A DNA stretch of 64,000 nucleotides from Albula goreensis (taxonomy: Eukaryota; Chordata; Actinopteri; Albuliformes; Albulidae): contig CM040751.1 of NCBI GenBank assembly GCA_022829145.1, forward strand, positions 124,001 to 188,000, read 5' to 3'. The notes beneath the pieces were generated by a model. It was not told the DNA's origin. It did no database searches and worked only from the letters and a program-made list of their open reading frames with translations. This document shows, one piece after another, positions 48,578 to 60,424 of the stretch (position 1 is the first letter of the stretch; each line of letters begins with the position of its first letter). Position numbers and translations under genes: made by a program.

Positions 48578-49097
48578 TGTCAGGCGCAGTATGAACTCAG
48601 AGCAGACAGGAATGAATCAACCAGAGTTTATTAAAAAGGAGCAAATCCAAAAACGAGTGAGAAACAGGCACAGGAGTCAAACCAGAAGAGCACGGTGTCA
48701 GGGCCAAAACAGAATCCAAAGAAGGGTCAAAAACAGGCAAAGTCCGAGACCAGGTAAACACAGCAATCAGGCAGAGACACAATCCAAAATCAGAAATCGG
48801 GGAAAACAGGCAGAATCAAAAACAGGCAGGTCAGAACAGGAAAAGGCACAAGTAGCGCAACTGATCACAGAGAATACAGAGGCAGAACTGCGCACAGAAC
48901 AAACACAAGACAGGGTTTAAATGCACAGACTAACGAGCCAACTTGGACACAGGTGCACAATAGGGCAGGTGAAACAAATGGGTAATCAACTGGGAAGGTA
49001 ACAAGGAGGGCAGAGGGGCAGACACAAGGGAATGAAAACAAAAGCACATGGATAGGAAAACAAAAACAAAAACACAGCATCAGACAGCATTCTGACA
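48578..49097 (-). repeat. Composite B, 5' LTR (520 bp)
   Basis: Minus strand TGTCAGAATGC... to ...CGCCTGACA; right flank GTAGT at 49098-49102, then element C sequence. Confidence 0.9.
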
Positions 49098-49102
49098 GTA
49101 GT

Positions 49103-52100
49103 TTTGGTGACAAACCCTTCTTTCTGTGACAGTCCCTTAGCCACACCAATTCGTTCACATCGTATCTCTGTGGGGTGACTTTGAAATCATAATATTGTTT
49201 TTGCCTGCAGGCTGCTTTGTCATGGTTTCTTTTAACAGCTTCTCTCACAACACTTAAGTGGTCCTCCACTTTTGTACATATTCAGACACATATGGACTGT
49301 CTTCACCAGATTTGGTCCCCATTACAACATCAACTGGTAAGGTGATTTCTGTGTAAAACAAAACCTTATAGGTGTGAACCCTGTTGAAGCTTGGGTAGCT
49401 GCTTCTATAAGCCATCATTATGTAAAGGCAGTAAGTCATCCCAGTTAGTTTGATTCTCTTCCACAAAAGCGGATAACATGCCAATTAGCGTTCGGTTCAT
49501 CCTTTCCACTAATCCGTCTGATTGTGGATGGTAAGGAGTTGTCCTAGTCTTATTCATTTCAACAATGCACACATTTCTTTAAAAATCCTAGCCTCAAAAT
49601 TACGACCCTGGTCTGAATGGATGTGCAGGAACACCAAACCTCAACACAAACTCTTCCACAATTTTCTTAGCTACTGTCATAGCCTCCTGGTTGGGTAGGG
49701 CATAGGACTCTGCCAGCATGAGAAATAATCAGCCAACACAAGAACATACTTGTTTCCATGAGACGTGGTAGGAAGTGGACCCATGATGTCTACAGCAATC
49801 CTCTCAAAGGGGCCTGCACTAAAGTTTACCATAGGTGCTCTAAGGGTCCGTCCCGTTACCTTATGTGCTGCACATGTCTCACAGTTCCTGCACCATTGCT
49901 TAATAGACCTTTGCCAGCCTGGCCAATAGAATCTGCCCCTCACCTTTGTGGTAAGTTTGTCAACCCCTAAATGGCCACCCGTTTTGTCATTATGCAGAAA
50001 GCGAAGTATTTCATGTATCAGCTTGGATGGCACAACACCTCTCCAAATGACTTCATTCGTGTCATAATTTCTGCTCTGCAAGCATAACACCCCCTCCCTC
50101 AGATAAAGTGCTCCCCACACTTGTCTGTATGGTTTTAAGGTCAGGATGTGACTCCAGTTCTTCTGGAGTGTCAGTTCTCCCTCCCTTTTCCAAGCTTTTA
50201 GTTTAGACAGAGCCGCATCTTTGTCTTGTTCTAAGCCCTAGGAATTCAGTATAGTCCCAGTGTTTATGGGGCTGTTGTTGACAGACGCTGCATTACCCTG
50301 ACTCCTCTTTTGAGGTAACCAAACACTTGGCTACAGTAGGCTCTGAGTTGGCATCAGAATCTGGCTCAATGTTTTCATCCATACCCTCCGTGCATATAGC
50401 GCCTTGACACAGCATCTGCATTTTTATGCAGCTTCCACAACCTGTGTGCAATGTCAAATTCATATTGCCCCAACTGTTCTAGCCATCTGGCTAATTGGCC
50501 CTCAGGTTGCTTAAAATTCCTCAACCTAACGAAGAGAACTGTGGTCAGTTCTTAGCAAAACTTTCTCCCCAAGAGGTAATGTCTGAAGTGTTTCAAATAC
50601 TACTACATAAGTAATTCCTTTCTGGTTGTAGAGTACCTTTTCTCTTGTTTTAGAGTGCCCGGCTAGCATAAGCCACAACTCTTTCCCCTGTCTCATGCAT
50701 TTGAGAGAGAACAGCTCCTATGCCAGTATCGCAGGCATCTGTATCAGAATGAATGCTTTGTTTGGGTCAGGATAAGCCAGCACAGGCGTTGATGCCAACC
50801 TGGACTTTAAGTCATTGAAAGCCATTTCGCATTTGTCAGACCACTCAAACTTAGCACCTTATCTGTTGTTAGTCTGTACAGCGGCTCAGTAACCGAAGCA
50901 AACTCAGGTATAAACCTTCTGTAATAGGAGGCTAGTCCTAGAAACTTCTAATGCCTGTCACTGTTGTGGGCCTGGGCCACGTTCTGATGGTGTCTATCTT
51001 GGTTGGGTCAGTGGACACCTCATGTGAAATCACGTGCCCCAAATAGTGAACCTGCGGCCGAAACAAGTCGCATTTTGGCAGTTTAACTTTAAGGCCGCCT
51101 GCTTTAGTCTGCTAAGCACCTCCTCCAGCCGATTAACGTGCTCTTGAAATGTTCTTCCAAAGACTATTATATCGTCCAGGTACACAAGACACGTTGTCCA
51201 CTGCAAGTCTGCTAAAACGAGATCCATTAGTCTCTGAAATGAACTAGGTGCGTTGCACAAGCCGAAACTTAAAACATTACATTTTTTTCGGTTTTCGGTA
51301 ATCTACACAAAAGCGTAGCCGACCGTCTTTCTTTTTAACTAAAACCACAGGAGAACCCCATGGACTAGCCGACGGCTGTACAATTCCCTTATCTAACATA
51401 GCCTGTAGATGCGTGTCAAAACCTTCTTGTTGATGTACTGGCACGCGTCGCAATCCCTGTTTGATGGGCTTAGTATCACCAGTGTCAATCCTATGTTGAA
51501 TTAGATCGGTACAACCCAAATCAAAATCACCTGTGCTAAAAGCGCTGTCATATTCGATAAGCATCTCTTTCACTGCTCTTAGCTGTTCCTCGTTTAGGTT
51601 TCTACTCTCTGTTTTCAGTGCCCGCATCAACTCGTCCAAATCCCATTTATGTTTTTCGCGACAATCTCCGCCTTTCACTCCTGCATTTCTGGTGCTACCG
51701 TCAGTCATCGTAGCAATAACAGCTCCCCCGATATCATTCCCCAACACTGAAGAACCTCCCAGGATAGTGCCTTTCCGTAAAATCTGAGACTCGGGGGTTA
51801 AGTTAGCAACCCGTATGGGTAACCTCCCATGAACTGACCTGCCCACACTACAAGCTACAAGCACATTGGTTTTTCTGTAATGGTGCCTTGCACGGCTCTA
51901 ATAATCCTTGATTACTTCGCAGTTAAAGCGTACCTTCGACTTTACCCGTGATAACAGTTTCAATCCTAGCAGGAATTACAGTTTCATCCATCACAACAAC
52001 TGTACACTCCCTCAGTACCCCCACGAAAAATTACAGGAATCTCTTTACCAATTACGGTTGTCAATTTTGCAGGCTATGTAGACCCCGCTCCCAATCAGGC

Positions 52101-52140
52101 CCACAGAATGCCTGATCTGCGGCTCCGGTGTCGTATTCGC
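49103..52140 (-). pseudogene. pol: Element C pol, amino-terminal part (protease region to integrase)
   Basis: Right to left: degenerate protease region about 52140-51870; RT start with VKKKDGRLRFCVDYRK at about 51290-51340; a deletion near 51265-51290 that removes roughly 60 codons, including the RT block with the first catalytic Asp; RT resumes (CNAPSSFQRLM, YLDD near 51170-51190); RNase H in broken frames about 50400-50900; integrase zinc finger 49860-50000 (H-x4-H and CRNCETC), core start IAVDIMGPLP near 49780-49800, and integrase end to 49103. Several frameshifts follow at 49240-49660. Not functional. Confidence 0.82.
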
Positions 52141-52191
52141 CGATTCGCGAGCGGTGTTTTCAGGCGCTGTTGTGTCCGATGTGGAGTACGG

Positions 52192-53105
52192 GCAATCGCG
52201 CCTCAGATGCTTCCGGCAGCCGCAATTCCAGCAAGCCCCCTGGCGCCAGTGAATGTCGACTGCGGGGTGGAAGGGTTGGTGGGACCTCCCTGACGGAATG
52301 CTTCTCCCCTCGGTGTCCAGCCGCGGCGTCGCCCCTCCACTGCCCTTGCGTTGGTAGGAACATTCTGTCGCGCCGAAAGCTGCTGTACCTCGCTTCTAAG
52401 TTGGGTGACGCTGTCGCACAATGTCTGAAGCATCTCTTTGAAACAGCTTGGTGTCAGTAGCACGGGCTGTGAGCCTTCCCTCGTACCACAAATGGTCGCT
52501 TTTTGCTGACAAACCACCTTGTTTTCGAGCTGCCTAATCTGTTCTAACTCCATTGCCAAATTAATCGCATCTTCCAATGTATTGGGTTTGTTGCAGCGCA
52601 ACTGTACACGGACGTCGCCATTCCCTATATGAGTGATGAAATGATCACGGGCAAGTGAGTCCCGGGTATCTGTGCTGTAGTCTGGGTAGGCCTTGCAAAC
52701 TAATCTGCGCAAGTCATGCCCAAAGTCTCTGACACCCTCGCCTGGTAACCGTTTTCTATCAAGGAAAGCTGCACGGCTCCAGTCGCCGTGCACTGCCGGC
52801 TCAAACTGCTGCTGCAAGGCGTTTTTCAAACTAAGATAGTCCCCCTTTTTCTCTGGCGGTAAACTACTACAAACGTCCCTTGCGTGTCCTTTCATAAGCA
52901 AGATAAGGAAATGTAAACGGTCCCTTTGGCTCCATGCATTTATCTCTGCTGCCAACTCGAACTGCTCGGTCCACGCCGTCCATTCTCCACTGTTTCCAGC
53001 GAATGACTCGGGCAGGAACACGGGACGGTCTATCCGTCTCCCTCCCCGAGATTGTGACGGCCCGGTCGGCGCTGCAGCTGCAAATTCCTCGTCCTCGTCC
53101 ATCAT
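52192..53105 (-). pseudogene. gag: Element C gag
   Basis: ATG at 53105 (MMDEDEEF), about 70 bases from the 5' LTR. 300 codons are open to 52203 with a retrotransposon-Gag-like centre (WTAWTEQFELAAEI..., LPGEGVRDFGHDLRRL). The zinc knuckle CWNCGCRKHLRRDC lies at 52192-52233 but in another frame; the switch is at a run of five C (52236-52240). A one-base error in this homopolymer would explain it, so gag may be intact in reality. Confidence 0.85.
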
Positions 53106-53157
53106 ACCTTACTAAGCTAACTAGCTAAGTCTGTACTGCCGAATACTAACGTGCAGA

Positions 53158-53177
53158 TCCCACCGCTGCCACCAATT
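53158..53177 (-). other. Primer-binding region of element C
   Basis: aattggtggcagcggtggga on the minus strand, directly after the 5' LTR, the usual position of a tRNA primer site. The tRNA was not assigned. Confidence 0.4.
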
Positions 53178-53668
53178 TGTAACAAGTTCGCTGACTTGTT
53201 GATGTGAGATCCTCGTTAGTCGACAGAGACAGACACAGACACAAAAATGCCGTCGAACACAGTATATCTTTTCTTTATTGTTTTCACTCCACTTTTTCAG
53301 AACTAACGAACGACCGCCGTTTTCGCGGGCCAGGGTCTTTTTATATCCCCTGTGTGTCACTTCCTGCGGTTCTCAAACACGTACGCTCTAACTGCTCACA
53401 AGGTTGTATTCTCTCACCCACAAATCAGGAATAACATTTACCACACTTATGCAGATCCTGAATAAAACTGGCCCTGACAAAGGGCAGCAAAACCCCTTAT
53501 GCATGTGCTACTCTGAACACGTAGCCTAACACCGTCACAGTAACCTAACCCTTTTTAACTGTAAAAAAATGCCTCTCTTAACCAAACTGAATGTGACAGT
53601 GTTCGCTAGCGCCCCCACGTGCATCTCACCCTACACAGCAGAAGCACAGTCAACACCAATCTGTCACA
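53178..53668 (-). repeat. Element C 5' LTR (491 bp)
   Basis: Nearly identical to 37965-38456; outer flank AATAT. Confidence 0.95.
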
Positions 53669-53673
53669 ATATG

Positions 53674-55502
53674 ACTGTATCTCACAAGTTACGAAGTTGT
53701 GTCTGAAAGCGTTACCTTGTTTTATTGCTAGCATAGCTAGTTTATTTTCTTGGCTACCAGAGATAAACCTACAGCACATACTTTAACAACACGTGCAAGT
53801 AACCAGCTGTGGTTAACGAGGGAAAACGGTGTCCGTCTTTCAAAACGATTGAAAAAGCAGATGGAAATAATGTTTGTTACAGAGAAACATAAAGCTATTA
53901 AAATGGTAAATAGCGATAGCGAACACCACTGGCTCACATTGTATTTTCAATGGACATAATACTTAATTTCGCTGCAACTATTTGGTTTTTGTAATAAAGA
54001 TGACCACAGGAAAGTTGGTCAGATCGCTGCATTTACTGTTTATGTTTGTGTAAGTAAATTTGCACCCTGGCCAGAATTTTGTACGACCACCACCCAGGCT
54101 GAATCTTTGGGTTTACCAGTATTGTTTCCTTGCCACTATCATTTCACTAATGGCTTAAAAAGCATGTTCCTTTGTAAAATGTGTATTTACCTTTTAGTTT
54201 ATTGTTTTTCAATTGAGAATATGATAGCGCTGTGGTCTAATGGTATACCAGAGTTTGATATCGATAAGGAATATGGAATGCCCATTTCTCTCGTGTAAGT
54301 TACGTTGATCTGTGATTTTGTTGTGTTGCTTACCTCCCGGGGTCTACTGTACTTTGGATAAATACACTATACCTACCAATAAAACAGGGAACATGCTAAT
54401 TTACTTTTTATGTGTAACTCATTTAGGCTGTGACAATGTAAAATCCGACTGACGTCACTGGGTTCAAGTTAAGTGGTTGAGCTAAAAATCCTTTCATGAC
54501 CATAAGAAAAGTTTCATTATTTAACCTTTTTCCACTTCAATGAATAACTAAGATTGTTATCAAGTGTTGATTAAGGTTAAATAATTGGTGAAAAGGATTT
54601 ACAAATAAATTGAGTCAAATTCTACTTGAGCAGCATGGAACTCATATCTTCGTTAATCAGAAATTGTCATACAAATAATAAGATATTTAACATGAGTGGC
54701 TATGCTGCTTCACCTCACCAACCACATACACATTTGTCCACCCCTTTATCCATCTCCCATATAACATTTTCCATTAAACTACATGATTTTAGAAACAGGA
54801 TTAGGGTTTGCTTGTCAATCAAATGTCAATCATATGCTTGTACATTTAATCAAGCCACAACCCAGTGTTGCAGACAGGGTAACGTGGAGGCTGTGGTCAG
54901 TTATGTGAGGATTGATTCCTTAAACATTTGGAAACACCTTGATATACTTGTCCTCTTGACTTTGTAATACATCATGATATATTAAAATGTCCTATCTACA
55001 GTATGTCTGGCTACCAACCACAACTGACTGCTACAAAGCAAATTGAACATGTTATTTAATAAATAGCCACCATAAAGTGTCCCCTTAGGTACAGAAAATT
55101 ATATAATAAGTAGGCCTTCAATCAATACAATAGTCAATTTTGATGAAGACAAAAACCTTTGTTGAGGATTCAGTTGATCTCTCATATGAAAGGGGTAGAT
55201 TTGAGGTTCTGCAGGAGAAATTCTTTCAGCTAGCGGGGAATATAATAAGCAGAACCTCCACAGTAGTCTTCTGTGGAATTCTACTGATACTACATGCAAA
55301 GTATAGGGACAGATAGACTGCTGGAATAGAACATATCATGGCTAAGTATTTTATTAGTGGTGAGGAAACTATGATTGCAAATCAGTCAGAGCAGTACTGT
55401 GATAGAGGTGGTTTTGGACAGCTAGGAGTCCAACAGGAAACAACTAGGAAACATTTCCAGTGTTTGAAATTGTTTTCTATTTTATTTAATAATAGAGTAT
55501 AG
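53674..55502. other. No gene recognised
   Basis: AT-rich host DNA. Frames up to 113 codons (54626-54967) have no recognisable domain. Confidence 0.45.
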
Positions 55503-55853
55503 TTAAGATGAAAAAGATCTGACAGTTGTGATGCCTAAATATCTCATGTTACCAGTGTGTAGAGGGAGGGGTACGTTCAGAGCTGCAGGGTCCCATGCAT
55601 CATCTGTCAGTGTGAGTATGGTTGATTTGTTCCAGTTTGTTGTGTAATTGGAGATTCTGGAGAAGGTGTTAATTACTGTAAATGTTTCTCCTAGTGATTT
55701 GTGAGGGTATTGTAGGTATAGTAAAATATAATCAGCATATAGGCTGATTTTATGTTCTGATTGTGCTGTTAATTCCTTTGGTATTTTATTTAGGCAGATT
55801 GCTGCAGCAAGTGGTTCAATAAAGATGGCAAATAGTGAGGGACAGTGCCCCAA
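55503..55853 (-). mobile_element. L1-like LINE reverse transcriptase fragment
   Basis: Minus-strand frame of 116 codons with LFAIFIEPLAAAI, EHKISLYADYILLYLQ and INTFSRISNYTTNW, the L1-clade RT pattern. The catalytic YADD reads YADY, so the enzyme would be dead even if complete. Cut on both sides; the right edge abuts an LTR scrap. Confidence 0.8.
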
Positions 55854-56131
55854 AGCCCAGAATCTAAAAACAGGGTCAATAAACAGGCAAAGATCTTAAC
55901 CAGGCAGCCACGACAATCAGGCAAAATCGTAATCCAAAAATCAAAAACCAGAAAAACAAACAGGAGACAGATAAGGCAGGCACAGCAGGAAAAAACAGGA
56001 TGGGAGAGACAGGACAAGGCACTGGAAAGAACCAGCAAAGAACACAGGAACAAATGGGTTTAAATACATAACAAGACAAGACATAACAAACAAATAAAGA
56101 GGCAGGTGAACAAGTGGGCAGGTGAAACAGT
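55854..56131 (-). mobile_element. Decayed Gypsy LTR fragment
   Basis: Same landmark order as element E and composite B LTRs on the minus strand (acagggtcaataaacaggca, aaccaggcag, aggcaggtgaaca, gggcaggtgaaacag). Ends are lost. Confidence 0.55.
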
Positions 56132-56971
56132 CTTTTTAAGATAAAGACTGCTTATTTAAAACTGTCTGTAATCTTTGATCTCTAATTTAAAAATATAGAT
56201 AACAGTTGACCATTTTATGTACCTTTTATTTACCGTTGGTGTATGTCTGTTGTCTTTGGCCATGAGACTTGAGTATGTAAGCCATGTATTTACTGTTTGT
56301 ATTTTAATTTGGACTAGCATGGCTATCCTGCACTGTTGCTAAGTGACACTGCTTAAGTACTTCCGAGACAGTTTTCACAGGGGTGGCCAGATGGGGCCAC
56401 TGAAAATCTTGGGGCGGCACACCAAAACCAAAAGCCATAACTGAATTTCAGGAGTTCTATCATGCTGTTGTAGTATAAAGCTAGTTGAAAACTATGTCAA
56501 CTGCCACTGCAGTTGAGAAACATGGTTAGCTAAGCTCTTCCACTTCATGTTCTCTTTGCTCTGGATAAGACCATCTGCTAAATGACTGTAATGTAATGTG
56601 TTTATGTGATTTGTCTTGGTTCTTAGTGCATGACTTATTGGTGCTCTCTGAAAAGTTTGTTTGCTGCATGCACTGAGGTTATGTGGGACCATATTGTAAA
56701 TATTGAAATTCCACATTGCCTGTTCAATGAAGGATATATGAAACCCAATATCTCTTATGATCTTTTGAAAGCAAAAGTTTTAGCTTACAAACATCAAAAC
56801 TGTTTTTTCATTCCAAGTATGCAAGGGTAGCTAATGAGAACACTGATAAATATAAATTCTTTTTCTGTCTCTGTCTCTGACAGTGAACTGAGACTGGTCA
56901 ACTTTACCTAGCTGACAAATTTTGACTGAAGGACACTGGGCATAATCATAAACTCCCCTGTATTTCTGTAG
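56132..56971. other. Upstream region of the second GIMAP exon
   Basis: No exon is firmly seen. A candidate acceptor (tctctgacag) at about 56882 precedes tgaactgagactgg, but no start codon follows. Confidence 0.35.
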
Positions 56972-57666
56972 GTAAAACCCTGAAACTGGTGTTGGTGGGG
57001 CAGTGTGGAGTTGGGAAGAGTGCAGCAGGAAACACCATACTGGGCAGAGAGGAGTTTAAATCAGAGGCCAGCCCCTCTTCTCTGACCCAGAGCAGTGAGG
57101 GAAGAGAAGGAGAAGTGTGTGGGAGAAGAGTCACTGTGGTGGACACTCCAGGCCTGTCCAGCACTAAGCTCTCAGGGAAGAGACTGAAAGAGGAGATGGA
57201 GACAGCCTTGTGTATATGTGACCCTGGACCCCACGCTTTCCTCCTGGTCATACAGCTGGGACGATTCACTGATCAGGAGAAGAGAGTGATGGAGACTCTG
57301 CAGGAGCTGTTCTCTGAGAGGGTGAATCAGCACACTGTGGTCCTCTTCACTTATGGAGACAAACTGGGGAGAAAAACCATTGAGGAGTTTATCAGCAAGG
57401 ACTCAAACCTGCAGCAGCTCCTACAGAAGTGTGGGGATCGTTACCATGTCTTTAACAATGAGGACATGAAGAATCGCTCCCAGGTCACAGAGCTGCTGCA
57501 GAAGATTGATGAGATGGTGGCAAAGAATGGAGGAGGCTGCTACACCAGGGAGGATGAAACAAAAGAGAAGAAGAAAGCAGTGTCAAATAATAATAACACA
57601 AAGGGTAAGGAGATAACTTGTCATTGCAGAACAGGGGACTGTGTGCACTACAGAGTAATAGTTTAA
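56972..57666 (+). CDS. GIMAP-family GTPase exon
   Basis: An acceptor (tatttctgtag) precedes 56972; the exon starts with two bases of a glycine codon and stays open to TAA/TAG near 57666. Motifs: P-loop GQCGVGKS near 57001, DTPG near 57142, PGPHAFLLVIQLGRFT block near 57224, TYGD at the G4 position near 57350, then RYHVFNNED and a Lys-rich tail. A possible splice donor (aagg|gtaagg, about 57604) within the tail suggests the true transcript may leave here, since the residues after it (CHCRTGDC) look unlike GIMAP. Unlike the exon at 31593 it has no frameshift and no CaaX ending. The two exons share order and about half their residues, so they look like a local tandem gene family. Confidence 0.85.
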
Positions 57667-58411
57667 TCAATGAATTTATTAATTATTTCTTTGTCCTTAT
57701 GGTAATTTGACAGTATATTGTGTTATGTTTGTTTTTTTCCACAAATACATCACCCTCTACTACTTTTAAGGACTATATTGTAATGATTTTTCATAGTTTA
57801 CAGCCAATTGCACTTAGGGTGTGTCCAAATCCATTTTGCTAGATCCATGGCAGTAAGTTGGGTAGAACTACAAGTGCAAATATCAACAGAACTACATGGT
57901 TTTAATTAGATATAGGTGTAGCTCCTGCCCTGTGACTAGGTGGCTTGAACAACAGAGTTTATACCAAAACAGAAGGAGCACCTGACTACATTCAAGCCAC
58001 TCCAGGTAACTAACATCCATATTTTCAATTATAATGCTGTCAGGAAAGTCAGAATTTAATGAAAAATGTAATTCTCTGAGTCCATTGGTTTTAGGAATCA
58101 ATGCTAAACATCTGACATTCTGAAAACAGGGTACAAATGAGACTAACTACTCACCAAGCCAAGTAAATTGATTTAATTTAGTAATTACTATTAATATTAT
58201 TAATATTAATTATAAAATGGCCAAATTCGTTGATATGAACGATCAGTCAGGTGGATCAATCTTTGTCTTATACACTTGCAACTTAAATACTTTAAAGAGG
58301 ATTATTGAACAGTGAACAGTAAGGCAAAGACTTTTGAGGTGATTCTAGACTATAGACTTGGTCCACTACCTTGACAGACAGGAATAAAAAGACAGAGTAG
58401 GTGAATGAAAG
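57667..58411. other. No gene recognised
   Basis: AT-rich sequence downstream of the GIMAP exon; could hold further 3' exon or UTR, none recognised. Confidence 0.4.
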
Positions 58412-58870
58412 TGTTAGGATATTTTGCCCTTCTCCGTGGAACCAAGTGCAGGACAATGAAGAACATGCTGACGACTTCTCTTAAGAGAATGTTGGTTTAT
58501 TACAATGCGCAAGGGAGAGACAAACTCAGAACATTCGGGCTGCCTGTGCTGAGAGAATCTCTAAAGAATCAAGTTGTGTGGTGTGTTGATATACAGTTCC
58601 TGGTCATACATATCAAAGGAATGAGATAAGTGACAGGCCAGAGACAATTGGTCTTGTCCCTCCATGGGAACCCTGGCAGAGCCATTAGCAGGGGTATGCT
58701 GTGGAGACAGGATTCCCTACAGAAATGCAAATGTTTGGTTGATGAATGGAGCTGGCTAGGGCAAAGGTGTCATGAGGTGGAGGTGTCACAAAGTACGAAT
58801 ACAGAATACAACACAGTTCTGTCACCTACAGGAAGCCTTAAATAATATAATAAAAACCTGGAACCTATCA
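58412..58870 (-). mobile_element. LTR (459 bp) with adjoining polypurine tract, minus strand
   Basis: Ends TGTTAGG and CCTATCA are inverted matches. On the minus strand AATAAA lies at 58496-58501, and a purine tract aaaatgggggac sits right next to the LTR (58871-58882). This marks a 3' LTR of a minus-strand element whose coding region to the right is missing or unrecognisable. Confidence 0.6.
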
Positions 58871-60424
58871 GTCCCCCATTTTATATTTGGTAATAGGGTA
58901 CAAATTACCCTATCCACCACAACCTAGTTTTTACCTATTATTAATCAATCCTCATTTAGTTAAGGCCTGAAACCCCCAGTGAGCAAGCACAAGGCAACAG
59001 TGGCAAGGAAAAACTCCCTGGAATAAAGGGCAGAAACCTTGGGAGGAACCAAGGCATAGCAGGGGGAACCCATCCTCCTCTGGTTGGTTTAGGTAAAAAT
59101 GAGTACTGAGTTTGAGACAATCTTCTGTCCCTATGAAAGGTGGCTCCACCTGATTGGACCTGTGATACTGTTTGACACCTCCTGCTCCAGCCAGTCATGG
59201 CAGCACAGGTTTACAACTTGATACATATGAAAGTGCAAGCTTTCCTCTGCTGAAACAGTAAGCTGTGACTGATTATTTATATATTGGGTTCTATTGGGAC
59301 CTTAAGGAACAAAAGTATATGCTAAATACGTTGCAGGTATATTACTCATATACACAGCTTAACACTGTGTACAGGCACCTGAGCTTACAGAGTAAAATGA
59401 AATGCCATTAATTAACAAAACACAGCGATGGCATACATGGAGCCCATACATGCACACATACACGGAAAACAGGACACAATAAACACATACATGAACTATA
59501 ACAGAGTGATTTCATTTTTCAAAAATATTTTTTTTTGTGATGAATCCAGATTCCCCATGGTATAACTGGTATGAATTCTCCTTGTGTGAAGGGATGATTT
59601 TTCAGTGTCTGAATGGGGAGAGGTTTCAAACACATCACCCACATAACCATGACCTCAGCTCAGGTTATTTTCTGTACAATTTCCTCAAGCAGCTGTCTAA
59701 AATGGGGAGAGGTTGCTAGTACATCACCCATGTAGCCCAACTTCATTTTGGAGTTCCCTATGCCACCGTGTCATCGTTGCAGGAGGGGAAGTCATCCATA
59801 CTTCCCCTCCCTTCTTGAAAAGGCATCCTAGATAAATTCTTCATCCAAAGCTTTGTTGCAGGGTTGGTGGATGTCTTGGTGTGGGTGACTGTCACCTTCC
59901 TGTCATTCACTCCTTAGGGCTGTAGTGGTCTGGTCTCAGCATGTAAGGTTGTCACAGTCATTTAAATTTGGAAATACTCAATTCAGTCGGGCCCGACACT
60001 TTAGTGGTCATGGTGTGAAAAGAATAGCAGCTGCTGCTTTGATGGAAATCTGATGATTGCTTAGCTATAACTTGATTTCTGCAGATTTGAGGCCTTCATA
60101 TTAATAATATTTATTTTAATCATTCATTCAATTTATTCAGTTTATACACTATTTATTTTATATACTACCCCTCTATTTTTATCTGGGTTCCTGAAGAAAT
60201 CAGAAAACCCAGAAAAGACCATTCAAGACTAGTTACTAATATCTATATTGTATACAACATATTTTTAATGTTTAACAGATTCTCACAGCTCTCTACTCCA
60301 GGTTGTAGCACATCTAAGTTGCCAGCACCCTCCTAATTCAGGCTAATGAACCACTACAAGCACACCTCAGTCATTGTTGGAAGGCCATCTGAAGGGAGTG
60401 GATTCTCCCGCAAAAAATGAGAAC
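58871..60424. other. Possible retroelement leftovers; no gene recognised
   Basis: At 58960-59090 a stretch with ggcaaggaaaaactccctgg, ccttgggaggaacc and aacccatcctcctctgg resembles a dispersed sequence I have seen widely in fish DNA, identity uncertain. A direct repeat (atggggagaggtt...acatcaccca) occurs at about 59612-59645 and 59701-59733. Confidence 0.35.
59782..59810. repeat. Perfect 11-bp hairpin
   Basis: ggaggggaagt and acttcccctcc around catccat. Confidence 0.9.

Larger units (their letters stand above)
39097..49097 (-). mobile_element. Composite B: second chromodomain Gypsy array, LTR-int-LTR-int-LTR
   Basis: Three LTRs (39097-39621, 43907-44423, 48578-49097) enclose two internal regions. 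Single outer TSD GTAGT is at 39092-39096 and 49098-49102, inside element C integrase. The LTRs and proteins are related to composite A (same LTR start TGTCAG, same protease DSGADG, same chromodomain EAYTVRRLL) but clearly diverged, so this is a sister subfamily. Orientation is opposite to composite A. Confidence 0.9.
37965..53668 (-). mobile_element. Element C: Ty3/Gypsy retrotransposon (minus strand), split by composite B
   Basis: LTRs at 37965-38456 and 53178-53668 differ at only three bases and one indel. Flanking TSD AATAT is at 37960-37964 and 53669-53673. Without composite B the element is about 5.7 kb. Order on the minus strand: 5' LTR, gag, protease region, RT, RNase H, integrase, a C-terminal extension, polypurine tract, 3' LTR. 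No chromodomain is seen. Low LTR divergence means insertion was recent, yet composite B inserted later still. Confidence 0.93.

Noticed and set aside
54215-54245. tRNA-like gctgtggtctaatggta
   Set aside because: A-box-like by chance; no cloverleaf or B box at the right distance.
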